DNA of 64,000 nucleotides from Acinetobacter kyonggiensis (GCF_900107285.1 NZ_FNPK01000002.1:1-64000); one strand, 5' to 3'; shown: positions 18,159 through 27,657, numbered from the stretch's first letter. Numbers and translations: made by a program. The notes: generated by a model from the letters alone, not told the origin.

Positions 18159-18346
18159 TTCTTTCGGATTGCGCACATCATAACAAAAAAAACCATAAGG
18201 TAAAGCAACTATCTCTAAGTCATCATTTTTTGTGCTCATACTTTAAACAATGTTCCATAATTGCAACACAGAATTCCTCCTTATTGACTTGGTTTATTAC
18301 CCAAGATCACTCACAATACTCATACTATTCACCATGTGAGAATTTC

Positions 18347-19282
18347 ATGACTGATGCATTGACCTTGAGAGACGTATCTAAAACTTATCGAAATGGTTTT
18401 CAAGCGCTAAAAGGGATTAACTTAAGCGTACCTGAAGGTGAGTTTTATGCCCTCCTTGGACCCAATGGCGCAGGTAAATCAACCACCATCAGCATCATTA
18501 GTTCACTCACAAAAAAAACTTCAGGTACTGTTGAAATTTTTGGACACAATCTAGATACCCACCCTTCAGAAGCAAAACAATGCTTAGGTGTTGTGCCTCA
18601 AGAGTTTAACTTTGGGCAATTTGAAAAAACATTTGATATTTTAGTCACTCAAGCGGGTTATTACGGTATTCCCAAAAAAATTGCAGAACAACGTGCTGAA
18701 CAATATTTAGAAAAATTGGGTCTTTGGGACAAACGCGCGGTTCAAGCTCGTATGCTATCTGGTGGTATGAAACGCCGTTTAATGATTGCTCGCGCCATGA
18801 TGCATCAGCCGAAACTGCTCATTTTAGATGAACCGACTGCGGGTGTAGATATTGAATTGCGTCGTTCAATGTGGGATTTCCTCACTGAAATGAATGAACA
18901 AGGCACTTCCATTATCCTCACAACCCATTATTTAGAAGAAGCTGAAATGCTCTGTCGCCGCATCGCCATTATTGACCGCGGCGTGATTAAAGAAGATACC
19001 ACCATGAAGTCTTTCTTAAATCAGCTTAGTGAAGAATCCTTTATTTTCGATTTGGTCGAACCGATTCAGCCTATTCATATCGACATTATTGGTGTACGTT
19101 TCAATTTAATCGATCCCGTTACCTTAGAAGTAACGATGGACAAAGCCCACACCCTAAATGAACTGTTTCAGCTTTTACAATCACAAGGCATTCAAGTCGC
19201 GAGTATGCGTAATAAATCGAATCGTCTAGAAGAACTGTTTGTGAAAATGGTGGAAAAAAATCTTGAAGGGGCTGCGCAATGA
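18347..19282 (+). CDS. yadG: ABC exporter ATP-binding protein, YadG type
   Basis: 311 residues from ATG at 18347 (MTDALTLRDVSKTY). The upstream in-frame extension lacks similarity to the family and is dropped. Walker A GPNGAGKST, signature LSGGMKRR and Walker B LLILDEPTAG are intact, and a C-terminal domain of about 90 residues follows as in E. coli YadG. It pairs with the permease at 19279, whose start overlaps its stop (ATGA). YadGH belongs to the ABC-2 drug/polysaccharide exporter group; the substrate is not known. Confidence 0.92.
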   Translation: MTDALTLRDVSKTYRNGFQALKGINLSVPEGEFYALLGPNGAGKSTTISIISSLTKKTSGTVEIFGHNLDTHPSEAKQCLGVVPQEFNFGQFEKTFDILVTQAGYYGIPKKIAEQRAEQYLEKLGLWDKRAVQARMLSGGMKRRLMIARAMMHQPKLLILDEPTAGVDIELRRSMWDFLTEMNEQGTSIILTTHYLEEAEMLCRRIAIIDRGVIKEDTTMKSFLNQLSEESFIFDLVEPIQPIHIDIIGVRFNLIDPVTLEVTMDKAHTLNELFQLLQSQGIQVASMRNKSNRLEELFVKMVEKNLEGAAQ

Positions 19283-20052
19283 ACTTTAATCAATTATGCG
19301 TTGCACTCTATACGCTTGTGCATAAAGAAGTACGTCGCTTTATGCGCATTTGGCCACAAACATTATTGCCCCCTGCCATCACCATGAGTTTATATTTCGT
19401 GATTTTTGGAAATTTGGTCGGTTCGCGTATTGGTCAAATGGGCGGCTTCAGCTATATGCAATTTATTGTGCCAGGCTTAATCATGATGGCGGTCATTACC
19501 AATAGTTATGCCAACGTCTCTTCGAGTTTCTTTAGTGCTAAATTTCAAAAAAGCATTGAAGAATTGATTATGAGTCCAGTGCCTTTACATATGATTCTTT
19601 GGGGCTATGTGATTGGTGGCGTGTGCCGTGGTGTTTTGGTCGGCATTATTGTCACCAGCATGAGCATGTTCTTTACTGACTTATATATCACTAACTGGTT
19701 TGTGACTATATATACAGTATTAATTACCTCCCTCTTATTTTCGCTTGGGGGACTTATTAATGCAGTGTATGCCAAATCTTTTGATGATATTTCAATTATT
19801 CCAACATTTGTACTTACACCACTGACATATTTAGGTGGGGTATTCTATGCGATTAGCGCTTTAAGCCCTTTTTGGCAAAATCTCTCTTTAATTAACCCAA
19901 TCGTATATATGGTAAATGCCTTCCGCTTCGGCATTTTAGGGCATAGTGATGTCAATGTTTCCGTTTCATTAAGCATCATTACCTTATGCTGCGTTGCGCT
20001 TTACGGCATAGCTTACTATTTACTTTCTCGTGGTTCAGGAATGCGTGAATAA
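19279..20052 (+). CDS. yadH: ABC-2 type permease, YadH type
   Basis: 257 residues with about six membrane segments. Conserved stretches such as RFMRIWPQTLLPPAITM, GFSYMQFIVPGLIMM and KSIEELIMSPVP match E. coli YadH closely. It forms an exporter with the upstream ATPase, with which it overlaps by four bases. Its stop codon overlaps the queF start (TAATG), so all three genes should be translated in step. Confidence 0.92.
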   Translation: MNFNQLCVALYTLVHKEVRRFMRIWPQTLLPPAITMSLYFVIFGNLVGSRIGQMGGFSYMQFIVPGLIMMAVITNSYANVSSSFFSAKFQKSIEELIMSPVPLHMILWGYVIGGVCRGVLVGIIVTSMSMFFTDLYITNWFVTIYTVLITSLLFSLGGLINAVYAKSFDDISIIPTFVLTPLTYLGGVFYAISALSPFWQNLSLINPIVYMVNAFRFGILGHSDVNVSVSLSIITLCCVALYGIAYYLLSRGSGMRE

Positions 20053-20867
20053 TGACTGTAGAACTCTCCTTATTAGGTAAAGACACCAATTATCCAACAG
20101 AATATCAACCCGATATTCTGTTTCCTATTGCACGTGCACCAGCACGTGAACACTATGCCCATGTTGAAGGCATTCAACAAGGGCAGGATTGGTGGCATGT
20201 TTTTGAAATATCTTGGTTAAATGCTGTAGGCATTCCACAAGTTGCCATTGGTCGTATTGCTCTACCCGCATCATCACCCAATTTAATCGAATCAAAATCT
20301 TTAAAGCTCTACTTTAATAGCATGAACTTCACTTCATTCGAATCAAAAGAAGCTTTTATTGCTACTGTAGAAAAGGATTTATCCGCAGCCGCAGGTGCAC
20401 CTGTCACCCTCAGCCTATTCCAAGCCGACGATTTAGATATTGCCAAACCTGAGGGCATTTGTGTTGATGACTTCAGCCCTGAGCGCTTAGAAACGCATCC
20501 AGATGCAACTTTATTAAAGTTAGACACAGAAAATACTGGAACTGTCGATATTCAACTGTATTCACATTTACTACGCAGTAATTGTCCCGTCACAGGACAA
20601 CCCGATTGGGGCACAGTTTTTATTCGCTATCAGGGTAAAAAACCTTGTTATCGCAGTATTTTAGCTTATATTATTTCTTACCGTCAGCATAATGGGTTCC
20701 ATGAACAATGTGTGGAACAAATGTTCGCCGACATCTGGCAAAATTTTGCCCCAGAAAAACTGATGGTCTATGCAACCTATACACGTCGGGGTGGATTAGA
20801 TATTAATCCTTGTCGTGTGTCGGATCTCACATGGATGCCCCGCCCCATTCGTTTGGCGCGACAATAA
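20052..20867 (+). CDS. queF: NADPH-dependent 7-cyano-7-deazaguanine reductase
   Basis: Reduces preQ0 to preQ1 in queuosine biosynthesis. 271 residues, the long (E. coli-like) bimodular form. The catalytic Cys178 is in LRSNCPVTGQPDWG, and the QueF motif ESKSLKLYFNSMNF at 80-93 binds NADPH. The start ATG overlaps the yadH stop by one base, which is unusual company for a tRNA-modification gene. No preQ1 riboswitch is visible in front of it, consistent with transcription from the yadG promoter. Confidence 0.96.
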   Translation: MTVELSLLGKDTNYPTEYQPDILFPIARAPAREHYAHVEGIQQGQDWWHVFEISWLNAVGIPQVAIGRIALPASSPNLIESKSLKLYFNSMNFTSFESKEAFIATVEKDLSAAAGAPVTLSLFQADDLDIAKPEGICVDDFSPERLETHPDATLLKLDTENTGTVDIQLYSHLLRSNCPVTGQPDWGTVFIRYQGKKPCYRSILAYIISYRQHNGFHEQCVEQMFADIWQNFAPEKLMVYATYTRRGGLDINPCRVSDLTWMPRPIRLARQ

Positions 20868-20893
20868 AATGAAAAATATTGAGGTTTTTTGAC

Positions 20894-21544
20894 ATGCCAT
20901 TTTTTGGTTTTATTCCTTCTGCAGAATTATTAACAAGCATTCAGACAGGTCAGGAAAAGAAAAATTCGAGCGAGCCGCTTTACCCTTTACGTGACAAAAC
21001 AGCACTACTGATTAATGATGAAATCATTGATGGGATTTTGACTGAACTTGTCCGTCGTTTTCCACCTAGCGATAAACGCGATACAGCAGAGAAACTTGCG
21101 GGTTATATCAAATCGACTGTTGCTGTTTTATTAAAACAGCTCATGGGTAAATCCTCAAATGACGTTGTTAAGCAATCCATTGAGTTTTCTGAAAAAAGTT
21201 TATTTAAAGATGCAGAAGGCAACTTCCGCGTTGGTGAACTTCTAGATGCAACTTTGGTGACAAATCTCAAAAATAGTTATGCTGAAATTAAAGCGGGCAA
21301 TGAAGTCAATAAAGCAGCGCTAGCTGAACTTTATAAACAATTTGCAGACGCCACAGTCCATCATTTTATGAATGACTTTAATAAGACGCTAGATCTAGGC
21401 ATGATCAAACGTAAAGCTGCGGATTTCGGTTCTGCTGCTGTCATTAAAGCGGTGCATATTGCTGCGGATAAAATCATCCCCAATCTCAATAAAGATGAGC
21501 TGCTGGCACTCGCGGAATATCATGATACTTTATTTCATGTTTAA
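20894..21544 (+). CDS. Hypothetical protein, helical
   Basis: 216 residues from ATG at 20894, with GAGG nine bases upstream; a TTG 15 bases earlier is less likely. The family is not recognised. It is soluble and largely helical, rich in Lys, Glu and Ala, without a signal peptide. It begins 26 bases after queF in the same direction, so it may be the last gene of the yadGH-queF unit. A strong terminator follows. Confidence 0.72.
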   Translation: MPFFGFIPSAELLTSIQTGQEKKNSSEPLYPLRDKTALLINDEIIDGILTELVRRFPPSDKRDTAEKLAGYIKSTVAVLLKQLMGKSSNDVVKQSIEFSEKSLFKDAEGNFRVGELLDATLVTNLKNSYAEIKAGNEVNKAALAELYKQFADATVHHFMNDFNKTLDLGMIKRKAADFGSAAVIKAVHIAADKIIPNLNKDELLALAEYHDTLFHV

Positions 21545-21561
21545 GCTTTTTTAAAATGCTC

Positions 21562-21589
21562 AAAAACCTAGCTTTTGCTAGGTTTTTTT
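21562..21589 (+). terminator. Terminator after the yadGH-queF unit
   Basis: Stem AAAAACCTAGC-TTTT-GCTAGGTTTTT with T7. Confidence 0.92.
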
Positions 21590-21714
21590 ATTGCAAAATA
21601 TTGATATATATTGTCTAAATGCAAGTTTATGTTAGCATCGCCTTTGCATTTATCCACCCCAAAAAGTCATGTCAACCAACCTGCATTCTAGATTTCTTAG
21701 TCAAACTCCACACA

Positions 21715-22020
21715 ATGCTGCAAGCACAGCAAGATTGCCCTCTAAATGACAACCTTTACATTGTATTGATCCTGATTATTTTATGTTTCGTCATTATTCT
21801 TAAAACGATGCCAATTAGACTGAATTGTTTTTATCAGTCTGGTCACTTACTGGTGGGCGGTCTAGGTTTGTCGTTTTTTGTATATGTATTTGTTAACGCT
21901 GGCATGGTCAGTGTTATCTTAGCTATTACAGCACTTCTTTTTGTAAGTTATAGCGGTACTGCAATAATTGCTTTAATGGCTGCTTTTAGCGTTGTGATGT
22001 CTACCCATACACACAAATGA
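21715..22020 (+). CDS. Hypothetical small membrane protein
   Basis: 101 residues from ATG at 21715 (MLQAQQDCPLND); the frame is open back to 21619 but the extra part has no support. Two or three hydrophobic helices are seen (YIVLILIILCFVIIL, GGLGLSFFVYVFVNA and MVSVILAITALLFVS). No good ribosome binding site was found. The frame overlaps the possible long start of mltB. It could be a real small membrane protein of unknown role or a chance frame. Confidence 0.45.
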   Translation: MLQAQQDCPLNDNLYIVLILIILCFVIILKTMPIRLNCFYQSGHLLVGGLGLSFFVYVFVNAGMVSVILAITALLFVSYSGTAIIALMAAFSVVMSTHTHK

Positions 22021-22070
22021 TATTTTTTGGAACTTTGAGCAATATGTTAAACATCCACTTTTATAACAAA

Positions 22071-23045
22071 ATGAAACGTCTCCCTTTACTTATTGGTGCG
22101 CTTTCCATCACCAGCTTCTGCCAAGCCAATGATTTTTACAACCATCCTGGTTATAGCAGTTTTAAACAGAAAACCATGCAAACCTATGGTTTAAGTGCAG
22201 AACAAATCGATTGGGCCATGAATGGTTCAAAAAACCTGCCGAATATTATTAACATTATGAATCGCCCCGGGGAAAGTAAACCGTGGTACGAATATAAAAC
22301 CAATTTTATGGCTGAAAGTACCATTCAACGTGGCGTGCGTTTTAAAAACCAATATGCCGACACCTTAAACCGTGCCGAACAACAGTTTGGTGTCCCTCAA
22401 TCGGTGATCTTAGGCATTTTAGGTGTGGAAACAGGTTTTGGTGCCAATAAAGGCAATTTCGTCACGCGTGATGCATTAGCAACCCTAGGGTTTGGTTACG
22501 AACGACGCGCACAATATTTCCAAGATGAACTTGCCGCACTCATTGCATGGTCATACAAAGATGGCGTTCCAACCCATTCAGTGGTTGGTTCTTATGCTGG
22601 TGCAATTGGCTACCCTCAATTTATGCCAAGCAACATTCCTAAACTCGGTGTGGACTACGATGGAAATGGACATATTGACCTGAGAAATTCTGCGGTCGAT
22701 GCCATAGGTTCAATTGCGAACTATTTAGCTCAACATGGATGGCAACGCAATCAACCTATCGGTTTTGCGGCTCGCTATACAGGAAACAATCCTGAATCCA
22801 TTATTGCCAAAAATTTGGAACAACCAACACCCTACGGAGCCCTAAAGAATCAAGGGATTACACCAACAAATCCGATTGTTAAAATAGATGACTTAGATCT
22901 GGTCAATGTGATTCAACTTCAAGAAAGTTATGCACCAATCTATTATATTACTTACCCTAATTTCCAAGTGATTACGACTTATAATAAGAGCCGTATGTAT
23001 GCGACTGCCGTATGGCAATTGGGCACTGAAATCGCTAGTCGTTGA
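22071..23045 (+). CDS. mltB: Lytic murein transglycosylase B
   Basis: Cleaves peptidoglycan glycan strands, forming 1,6-anhydromuramyl ends, in the periplasm. From ATG at 22071 the protein has 324 residues and a signal peptide (MKRLPLLIGALSITSFCQA) with cleavage after CQA. An in-frame ATG at 22044 would add nine residues. The MltB core is clear: LGVETGFGANKG carries the catalytic Glu, followed by GAIGYPQFMPSN and DYDGNGHIDLRNS. No lipobox is seen, so it is probably a soluble periplasmic form. Another wall gene, rlpA, follows in the same direction. Confidence 0.93.
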   Translation: MKRLPLLIGALSITSFCQANDFYNHPGYSSFKQKTMQTYGLSAEQIDWAMNGSKNLPNIINIMNRPGESKPWYEYKTNFMAESTIQRGVRFKNQYADTLNRAEQQFGVPQSVILGILGVETGFGANKGNFVTRDALATLGFGYERRAQYFQDELAALIAWSYKDGVPTHSVVGSYAGAIGYPQFMPSNIPKLGVDYDGNGHIDLRNSAVDAIGSIANYLAQHGWQRNQPIGFAARYTGNNPESIIAKNLEQPTPYGALKNQGITPTNPIVKIDDLDLVNVIQLQESYAPIYYITYPNFQVITTYNKSRMYATAVWQLGTEIASR

Positions 23046-23331
23046 GACTAGCTTTTACCACAAATATAAAAAGTCAAGATTTTATTTTACAAAATAGTGT
23101 ACAAAACACACTTTTTAAATAATATGTTACAATATTGATTATTTTTTAATCAAAAATTGATATATTTTCACCCTTTTTGTAATTATTTCAATTAAAGAGT
23201 AGACAGCTTTAGCCTAGCATGAATATTATCCATCTCGTCAAATGTAGTTGCAAAAGAGAATTAACAGACTTGATTGCCGATATTTCAATCGTTTAGATGA
23301 AGTTAAGCACATGGTCTTTAGGAGTTTAATA

Positions 23332-23940
23332 ATGCAGTCTTCGCTTAAGTATATTTTAGCTTTAACCACCACTTTTGCCCTGAGCCAGTCTCAAGCAGAA
23401 ATGGTTCAGTCATCATTCAATACCGATAATGACAACACTCGCCTAGCTACGCGTGTGTTAAACAAAGATGCTCAAAAGTTTAATTCACACTTTTCAAATT
23501 TAAATAGCCTTTCAATCACTGAGCGTTCTGGCGATAAAATCCGTCGTGAAACGATTGCAGCAAAAATTGAAATCCCTGAAGACGAGCCTTCAGTGATTGA
23601 AAAGTTAAACACTGTTGCATCCAATACTGTTCGTAAGTTCAGTCAGACTGGTGCAGCATCATGGTACGGTCGCCAGTTTCATGGTCGTAAAACAGCAAGT
23701 GGTGAAACATTTGATATGAATGGATTAACTGCCGCTCACCGTAGCTTGCCATTGAACTGTTATATTCGCGTCACGAATAAAACCAATGGTAAAAGTGTGG
23801 TCGTAAAAGTAAATGATCGTGGTCCATTCCATGGTAACCGAGTTCTAGACTTGTCTTACGGTGCTGCTAAACAATTGGGTATTACCAACGCTGGTACAGC
23901 CAAGGTTAATATTGAACGTGTAGATGGCCCAAGTTCATAA
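23332..23940 (+). CDS. rlpA: RlpA-family septal ring lytic transglycosylase
   Basis: 202 residues from ATG at 23332, with TAGGAGT eight bases upstream; upstream in-frame starts lack such a site. The signal peptide ends near SQSQA. The C-terminal 90 residues are the double-psi beta-barrel: GAASWYGRQFHGRKTASGE, then VNDRGPFHGNRVLDLS. That includes the Glu and Asp positions used by Pseudomonas RlpA to cut denuded glycans. There is no SPOR domain, so septal targeting must differ from the Pseudomonas protein. Terminator follows. Confidence 0.9.
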   Translation: MQSSLKYILALTTTFALSQSQAEMVQSSFNTDNDNTRLATRVLNKDAQKFNSHFSNLNSLSITERSGDKIRRETIAAKIEIPEDEPSVIEKLNTVASNTVRKFSQTGAASWYGRQFHGRKTASGETFDMNGLTAAHRSLPLNCYIRVTNKTNGKSVVVKVNDRGPFHGNRVLDLSYGAAKQLGITNAGTAKVNIERVDGPSS

Positions 23941-23971
23941 ACACATGCAAAACTTCTAATACGTTTGACTT

Positions 23972-23998
23972 AAAAAGCCACTTAATGTGGCTTTTTTA
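23972..23998 (+). terminator. Terminator of rlpA
   Basis: Stem AAAGCCAC-TTAAT-GTGGCTTT with T6. Confidence 0.9.
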
Positions 23999-24092
23999 AT
24001 ACCTTAAAAAACTTTGTTTTAAGCATCATCTTAGTGTTTAATAAATACAGCATATAAATTATAAAGAATGATAAGCATTGAGGATGAACATC

Positions 24093-25898
24093 ATGCTAAA
24101 AACCCAAAAAACTTATACATCGAACTTGATAGCCAAATGCATCGTTTCATCACTACCCTTCACTTTACTTGTTGCCTGTTCTAATTTACCCACATCACAA
24201 CATGATTCACCTCAAACAAAAGCCTCAAATACACTATTAATTTATGGCGGCCCCATTTTGACTATGGAGGGAATGCAACCTACCTATGTCGAAGCATTAT
24301 TGATTCAAGCAGGTCATATCGAATTTAGTGGGAAACTTGAACAAGCGCGAAAAATTGCCCCTCGCGCACAGCAGCTTAATTTAGAACAACGCACAGTTAT
24401 CCCAGGTATCATTGATGCACATAGCCATGTCAACAGTGTCGGCTTACAACAAACGGTTGCGAATCTTTATTCCCCCCCAGATGGAACAGTGACAGATATT
24501 AATTCTCTAATTGCTGCCATGAAAAGCTGGCAGCAGAAAAACCCTGAATTTATTCAGGCAACATCAGGCTGGATTATGGGCAACGGTTATGATGATGCTC
24601 AACTCAAAGAAAAACGCCATCCAACAGCAGCAGAACTCGATCAGATCTCTAAAAATCAGCCAGTCTTAATTCTTCATCAATCTGGACATCTAGCATCGGT
24701 AAATCATAAAGCTTTAGAAATACTCAACATCAATGCAAAAACACCCAATCCATCTGGTGGCGTTATTCGTCGGATGAACAACTCCATGGAGCCAAATGGT
24801 GTACTTGAAGAAAGTGTTGTTTTTAGTGCCATGATGCAGGCTTTTAAAAGTGTTCCACCCGATATTATGCAGAAAATGGCGCTCACGGCTATTCAAACTT
24901 ATATCCAAAATGGCTACACCACCGTTCAAGAAGGTCGTGCGGATGCTGGAACCAGTGAATTATGGCGAAATTTAGCCAAACAAGGAAAATTACCCATTGA
25001 TCTAGTGTCCTATCCAGACATCATTAATGAAAAAGAATACATGCTTAAGCATGGTACGAGTCGAAACTATGATCATCATTTTCGCATAGGTGGCGTTAAA
25101 ATGAGTTTGGATGGCTCACCTCAAGGCAAAACAGCTTGGCTGACTCAACCGTATTTAATTCCACCAGAAGGTAAAGCAAACACCTATTCAGGTTATCCCG
25201 CCTTTCCTGAAAACAAAACGGTACAAGATGCCATTAATTTAGCCTTTGAACACAAATGGCAAATACTGGCCCATGCCAATGGTGATGCTGCAATTGACCA
25301 GTATTTAAATGATATTGATACCGCAACCAAGCACTATCCAAAATTAGACCGACGTAATGTCATTATTCATGCACAAACGATGCGTGAAGATCAGTTAGAC
25401 AAAGCTAAATCTCTCGAACTCATTCCATCCTTCTTTTCATTGCATACCTATTATTGGGGCGACTGGCATCGGGAAGAAACTTTGGGCGTAGAACGAGCAA
25501 ATCATATTTCGCCAACTGGATCCGCTTTACGCAAAGGCATTTTATTTACCGAACATCATGATGCGCCTGTAATTCCACCCCGTAGCATGATGACTCTAGA
25601 TACCACTGTAAATCGCGTCACACGCAGTGGCAAGATACTGGGGGCTGAACAACGCGTCAGCCCTTATATTGCATTAAAGTCGCTCACAGACTGGGCTGCT
25701 TATCAATATTTTGAAGAAAATAGCAAAGGAACCCTAAGCAAAGGAAAACTGGCTGATTTTGTTATACTAAGTGACAACCCACTGACCATCCCAAGCAACA
25801 AAATTAAAGATATAAAAATATTAGCCACCTACAAAGAAGGTCAGCTAATTTATCAAAACCCAAACCTAAAAAACATAGAACTCAAAACATCACCATAA
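24093..25898 (+). CDS. Amidohydrolase family 3 lipoprotein (YtcJ-like)
   Basis: 601 residues from ATG at 24093, with GAGG nine bases upstream; earlier starts at 24078 and 24084 are in frame. The signal sequence ends in a lipobox (LLVAC), so the enzyme is probably anchored in the envelope. Metal-binding motifs of the YtcJ/NfdA amidohydrolase group are present: DAHSHV (HxH), HANGDAAID and IIHAQTM. The C-terminus LSKGKLADFVILSDNPL is the usual composite-domain return. It hydrolyses an N-acyl or amide bond of unknown substrate. No partner gene is near. Confidence 0.88.
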   Translation: MLKTQKTYTSNLIAKCIVSSLPFTLLVACSNLPTSQHDSPQTKASNTLLIYGGPILTMEGMQPTYVEALLIQAGHIEFSGKLEQARKIAPRAQQLNLEQRTVIPGIIDAHSHVNSVGLQQTVANLYSPPDGTVTDINSLIAAMKSWQQKNPEFIQATSGWIMGNGYDDAQLKEKRHPTAAELDQISKNQPVLILHQSGHLASVNHKALEILNINAKTPNPSGGVIRRMNNSMEPNGVLEESVVFSAMMQAFKSVPPDIMQKMALTAIQTYIQNGYTTVQEGRADAGTSELWRNLAKQGKLPIDLVSYPDIINEKEYMLKHGTSRNYDHHFRIGGVKMSLDGSPQGKTAWLTQPYLIPPEGKANTYSGYPAFPENKTVQDAINLAFEHKWQILAHANGDAAIDQYLNDIDTATKHYPKLDRRNVIIHAQTMREDQLDKAKSLELIPSFFSLHTYYWGDWHREETLGVERANHISPTGSALRKGILFTEHHDAPVIPPRSMMTLDTTVNRVTRSGKILGAEQRVSPYIALKSLTDWAAYQYFEENSKGTLSKGKLADFVILSDNPLTIPSNKIKDIKILATYKEGQLIYQNPNLKNIELKTSP

Positions 25899-26053
25899 AA
25901 TTATGGTATCGCGAGTTCTTTAATGGGTCATTCAGCCAATTTAAAGTGAATGACTCAAATCGACTATAGGATACTTTGCCCCATAACTGCTTCTGGTTTA
26001 TATTTTCAGCATATAAAAATAAACACATGAATCAACATCCAACAGGAGTGATG

Positions 26054-26500
26054 ATGAAAACAATGAACCAATGGTTTGATGAATATAGCGAAAGCCATCA
26101 AAATAAAACCAATAAAGCAATTCACTGGGCTTGTGTACCTGCAATCCTTTTTGCCATTATCGGTATACTTGCTCATTTCAGTGCCTTATTAACCGCTTTG
26201 CTTCTCGTGCTCAGCTTCGTTTTTTATGCTCGACTTGATTTGGTTCTCGCTGTAGCGATGGCTGCACTTTTAGTCGTCATGGCATGGTTGATTTACACAT
26301 TACCTGTAGGTGTTGGGTTTTATCTGGGTGTTTTTGTTTTAGCTTGGATTGGTCAATTTTATGGTCACAAAGTCGAAGGCAAAAAGCCTTCATTCTTTAA
26401 AGACCTCCAATTCCTCCTCATTGGCCCAGTATGGTGCATGGACGCCTATCTAGGTAAATTGATACCTAAATGGAAAACTCGCCAAAAACTCGCTTTTTAG
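26054..26500 (+). CDS. DUF962/Mpo1-like membrane protein
   Basis: 148 residues from ATG at 26054, with AGGAGTG five bases upstream; ATG at 26051 and 26027 are in frame. The N-terminus NQWFDEYSESHQNKTNKAIHW and the C-terminal QFYGHKVEGKKPSFFKDLQF are the two conserved histidine-bearing blocks of the DUF962 family. Three or four membrane segments lie between. The yeast member Mpo1 is an iron-dependent dioxygenase that alpha-oxidises 2-hydroxy fatty acids; bacterial function is unproven. Confidence 0.85.
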   Translation: MKTMNQWFDEYSESHQNKTNKAIHWACVPAILFAIIGILAHFSALLTALLLVLSFVFYARLDLVLAVAMAALLVVMAWLIYTLPVGVGFYLGVFVLAWIGQFYGHKVEGKKPSFFKDLQFLLIGPVWCMDAYLGKLIPKWKTRQKLAF

Positions 26501-26547
26501 CGCATTTTAGCGTGGGATCAATATTTCTGACATATTTTATCTATTTC

Positions 26548-26775
26548 TTAAGGACTAAAGATAAAAATAAGCAGATAAAAGCACAGCAAACTGACAATCA
26601 AATTCGGAAGAAGCCTTTTAAATAGTAAGGCCAAAACAATACATATGCCTGCTGCAATAAAATATGGATCTAAAGGAATTGATCTTAAAACCTCCCCTTG
26701 ATAAAAAATGATAGGGGCACAAATTGCTGTCCTATATTTTTTAATATTGATTGCTTCTTCCTTTTGTGCTTTGAC
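26548..26775 (-). pseudogene. azlD: Remnant of azlD (branched-chain amino acid exporter subunit)
   Basis: A minus-strand frame ending in TAA at 26548-26550 encodes KKYRTAICAPIIFYQGEV, then LDPYFIAAGICIVLALLFKR, then NLIVSLLCFYLLIF. This order (arginine-Thr-Ala, hydrophobic helix, then xPYxxAA, helix, xNLxxS, helix) matches the C-terminal half of AzlD. The frame is closed upstream by a stop at 26776-26778 and lacks the N-terminal half and any start. No azlC is near. It therefore looks like a decayed gene. Confidence 0.55.
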
Positions 26776-26956
26776 TTAAAAATAATATCACTCAATGTTT
26801 TAAGTCGATTGTGATTTGAACGATGAACCCCTTAAGCTTTCCATGGCTACCCCCTCTAATCGTCAAAATTTTATAATTTTTTATTCACAATTTTATTTTC
26901 CTCTTCACAAGACAATGATTTATATTACCGCTGTATTTCTTTAGATTTATTCTTGC

Positions 26957-27619
26957 ATGTTAGCTTGCCAACAGTTTCGTGATCATCTGATTGCCGTTTT
27001 CCCTGAACTCCAGCCTACCGATTTTCCACCAATCAACCACGCTCAAGATATAGATACTTGGATTACAGATTGGTTATCTGAATACCCAGTTAGCCGAGAA
27101 TACCTCTTAGAATGTGATTATGAAGACTGGTCAAATAGTTTAGATCTTAAACTTCATTTTTTAAAAGCCAATGAAAACAACCCTATTCCTATCGATAGCG
27201 TTCTTGATGACGTTTATGATTTCTTTGAACCAGCATTGGATTTTGACGAACTTAGCAACCTTGAAATGGATCATTTTGAAATAGATGATCTTGCAGTAGA
27301 AGATCTTGAAGTAAATGACCTTGAAGTAGAAAACTTTGAACAAGATGATGTTAATGAAGATGACTCTATCCTTGTAGAAGCTGAGAATATTCTGCTCGAT
27401 AATATTCTAAATTGCATTCTAAGAAATGGTATTGATGTCATTTTTATTGATTTACCTGTTAAATTTCAGCTAATTTTAAGCCGCAATCCAGATCGCTCAG
27501 CCCTACAAGCACTGGCTGCTTATTTAACAGAACACAGCGATCCGAACTACCCAGTTCGCTACTATTGCGCACGTAGCTATAGCCATCACCTTTTCCCATA
27601 TCTGATTGGAAAACTTTAA
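26957..27619 (+). CDS. Hypothetical acidic protein with pentad repeats
   Basis: 220 residues, family not recognised. Residues 102-136 consist of seven five-residue units with Leu, Phe or Val first and acidic residues after (such as LEVND, LEVEN, FEQDD). The flanking parts are ordinary: an N-terminal WITDWLSEYPVSREYLL segment and a C-terminal segment with YPVRYYCARSYSHHLFPYL. No signal peptide or membrane helix is seen. The start is a bare ATG after an AT-rich region. It is convergent with tsf and shares a terminator. Confidence 0.7.
   Translation: MLACQQFRDHLIAVFPELQPTDFPPINHAQDIDTWITDWLSEYPVSREYLLECDYEDWSNSLDLKLHFLKANENNPIPIDSVLDDVYDFFEPALDFDELSNLEMDHFEIDDLAVEDLEVNDLEVENFEQDDVNEDDSILVEAENILLDNILNCILRNGIDVIFIDLPVKFQLILSRNPDRSALQALAAYLTEHSDPNYPVRYYCARSYSHHLFPYLIGKL
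27260..27364 (+). repeat. Degenerate 15-bp coding repeats (seven units)
   Basis: Units of the form (GA)CTTGAAGTA-N-A-N run in frame within the hypothetical gene, best kept around 27300-27335. They encode the acidic pentads. Such arrays can change copy number by slippage. Confidence 0.7.
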
Positions 27620-27630
27620 AATACTCACAT

Positions 27631-27657
27631 AAAAAAAGCCCCTAAAGGGGCTTTTTT
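27631..27657. terminator. Bidirectional terminator between the acidic protein gene and tsf
   Basis: Stem AAAGCCCC-TAAA-GGGGCTTT flanked by A7 and T6. Confidence 0.92.
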
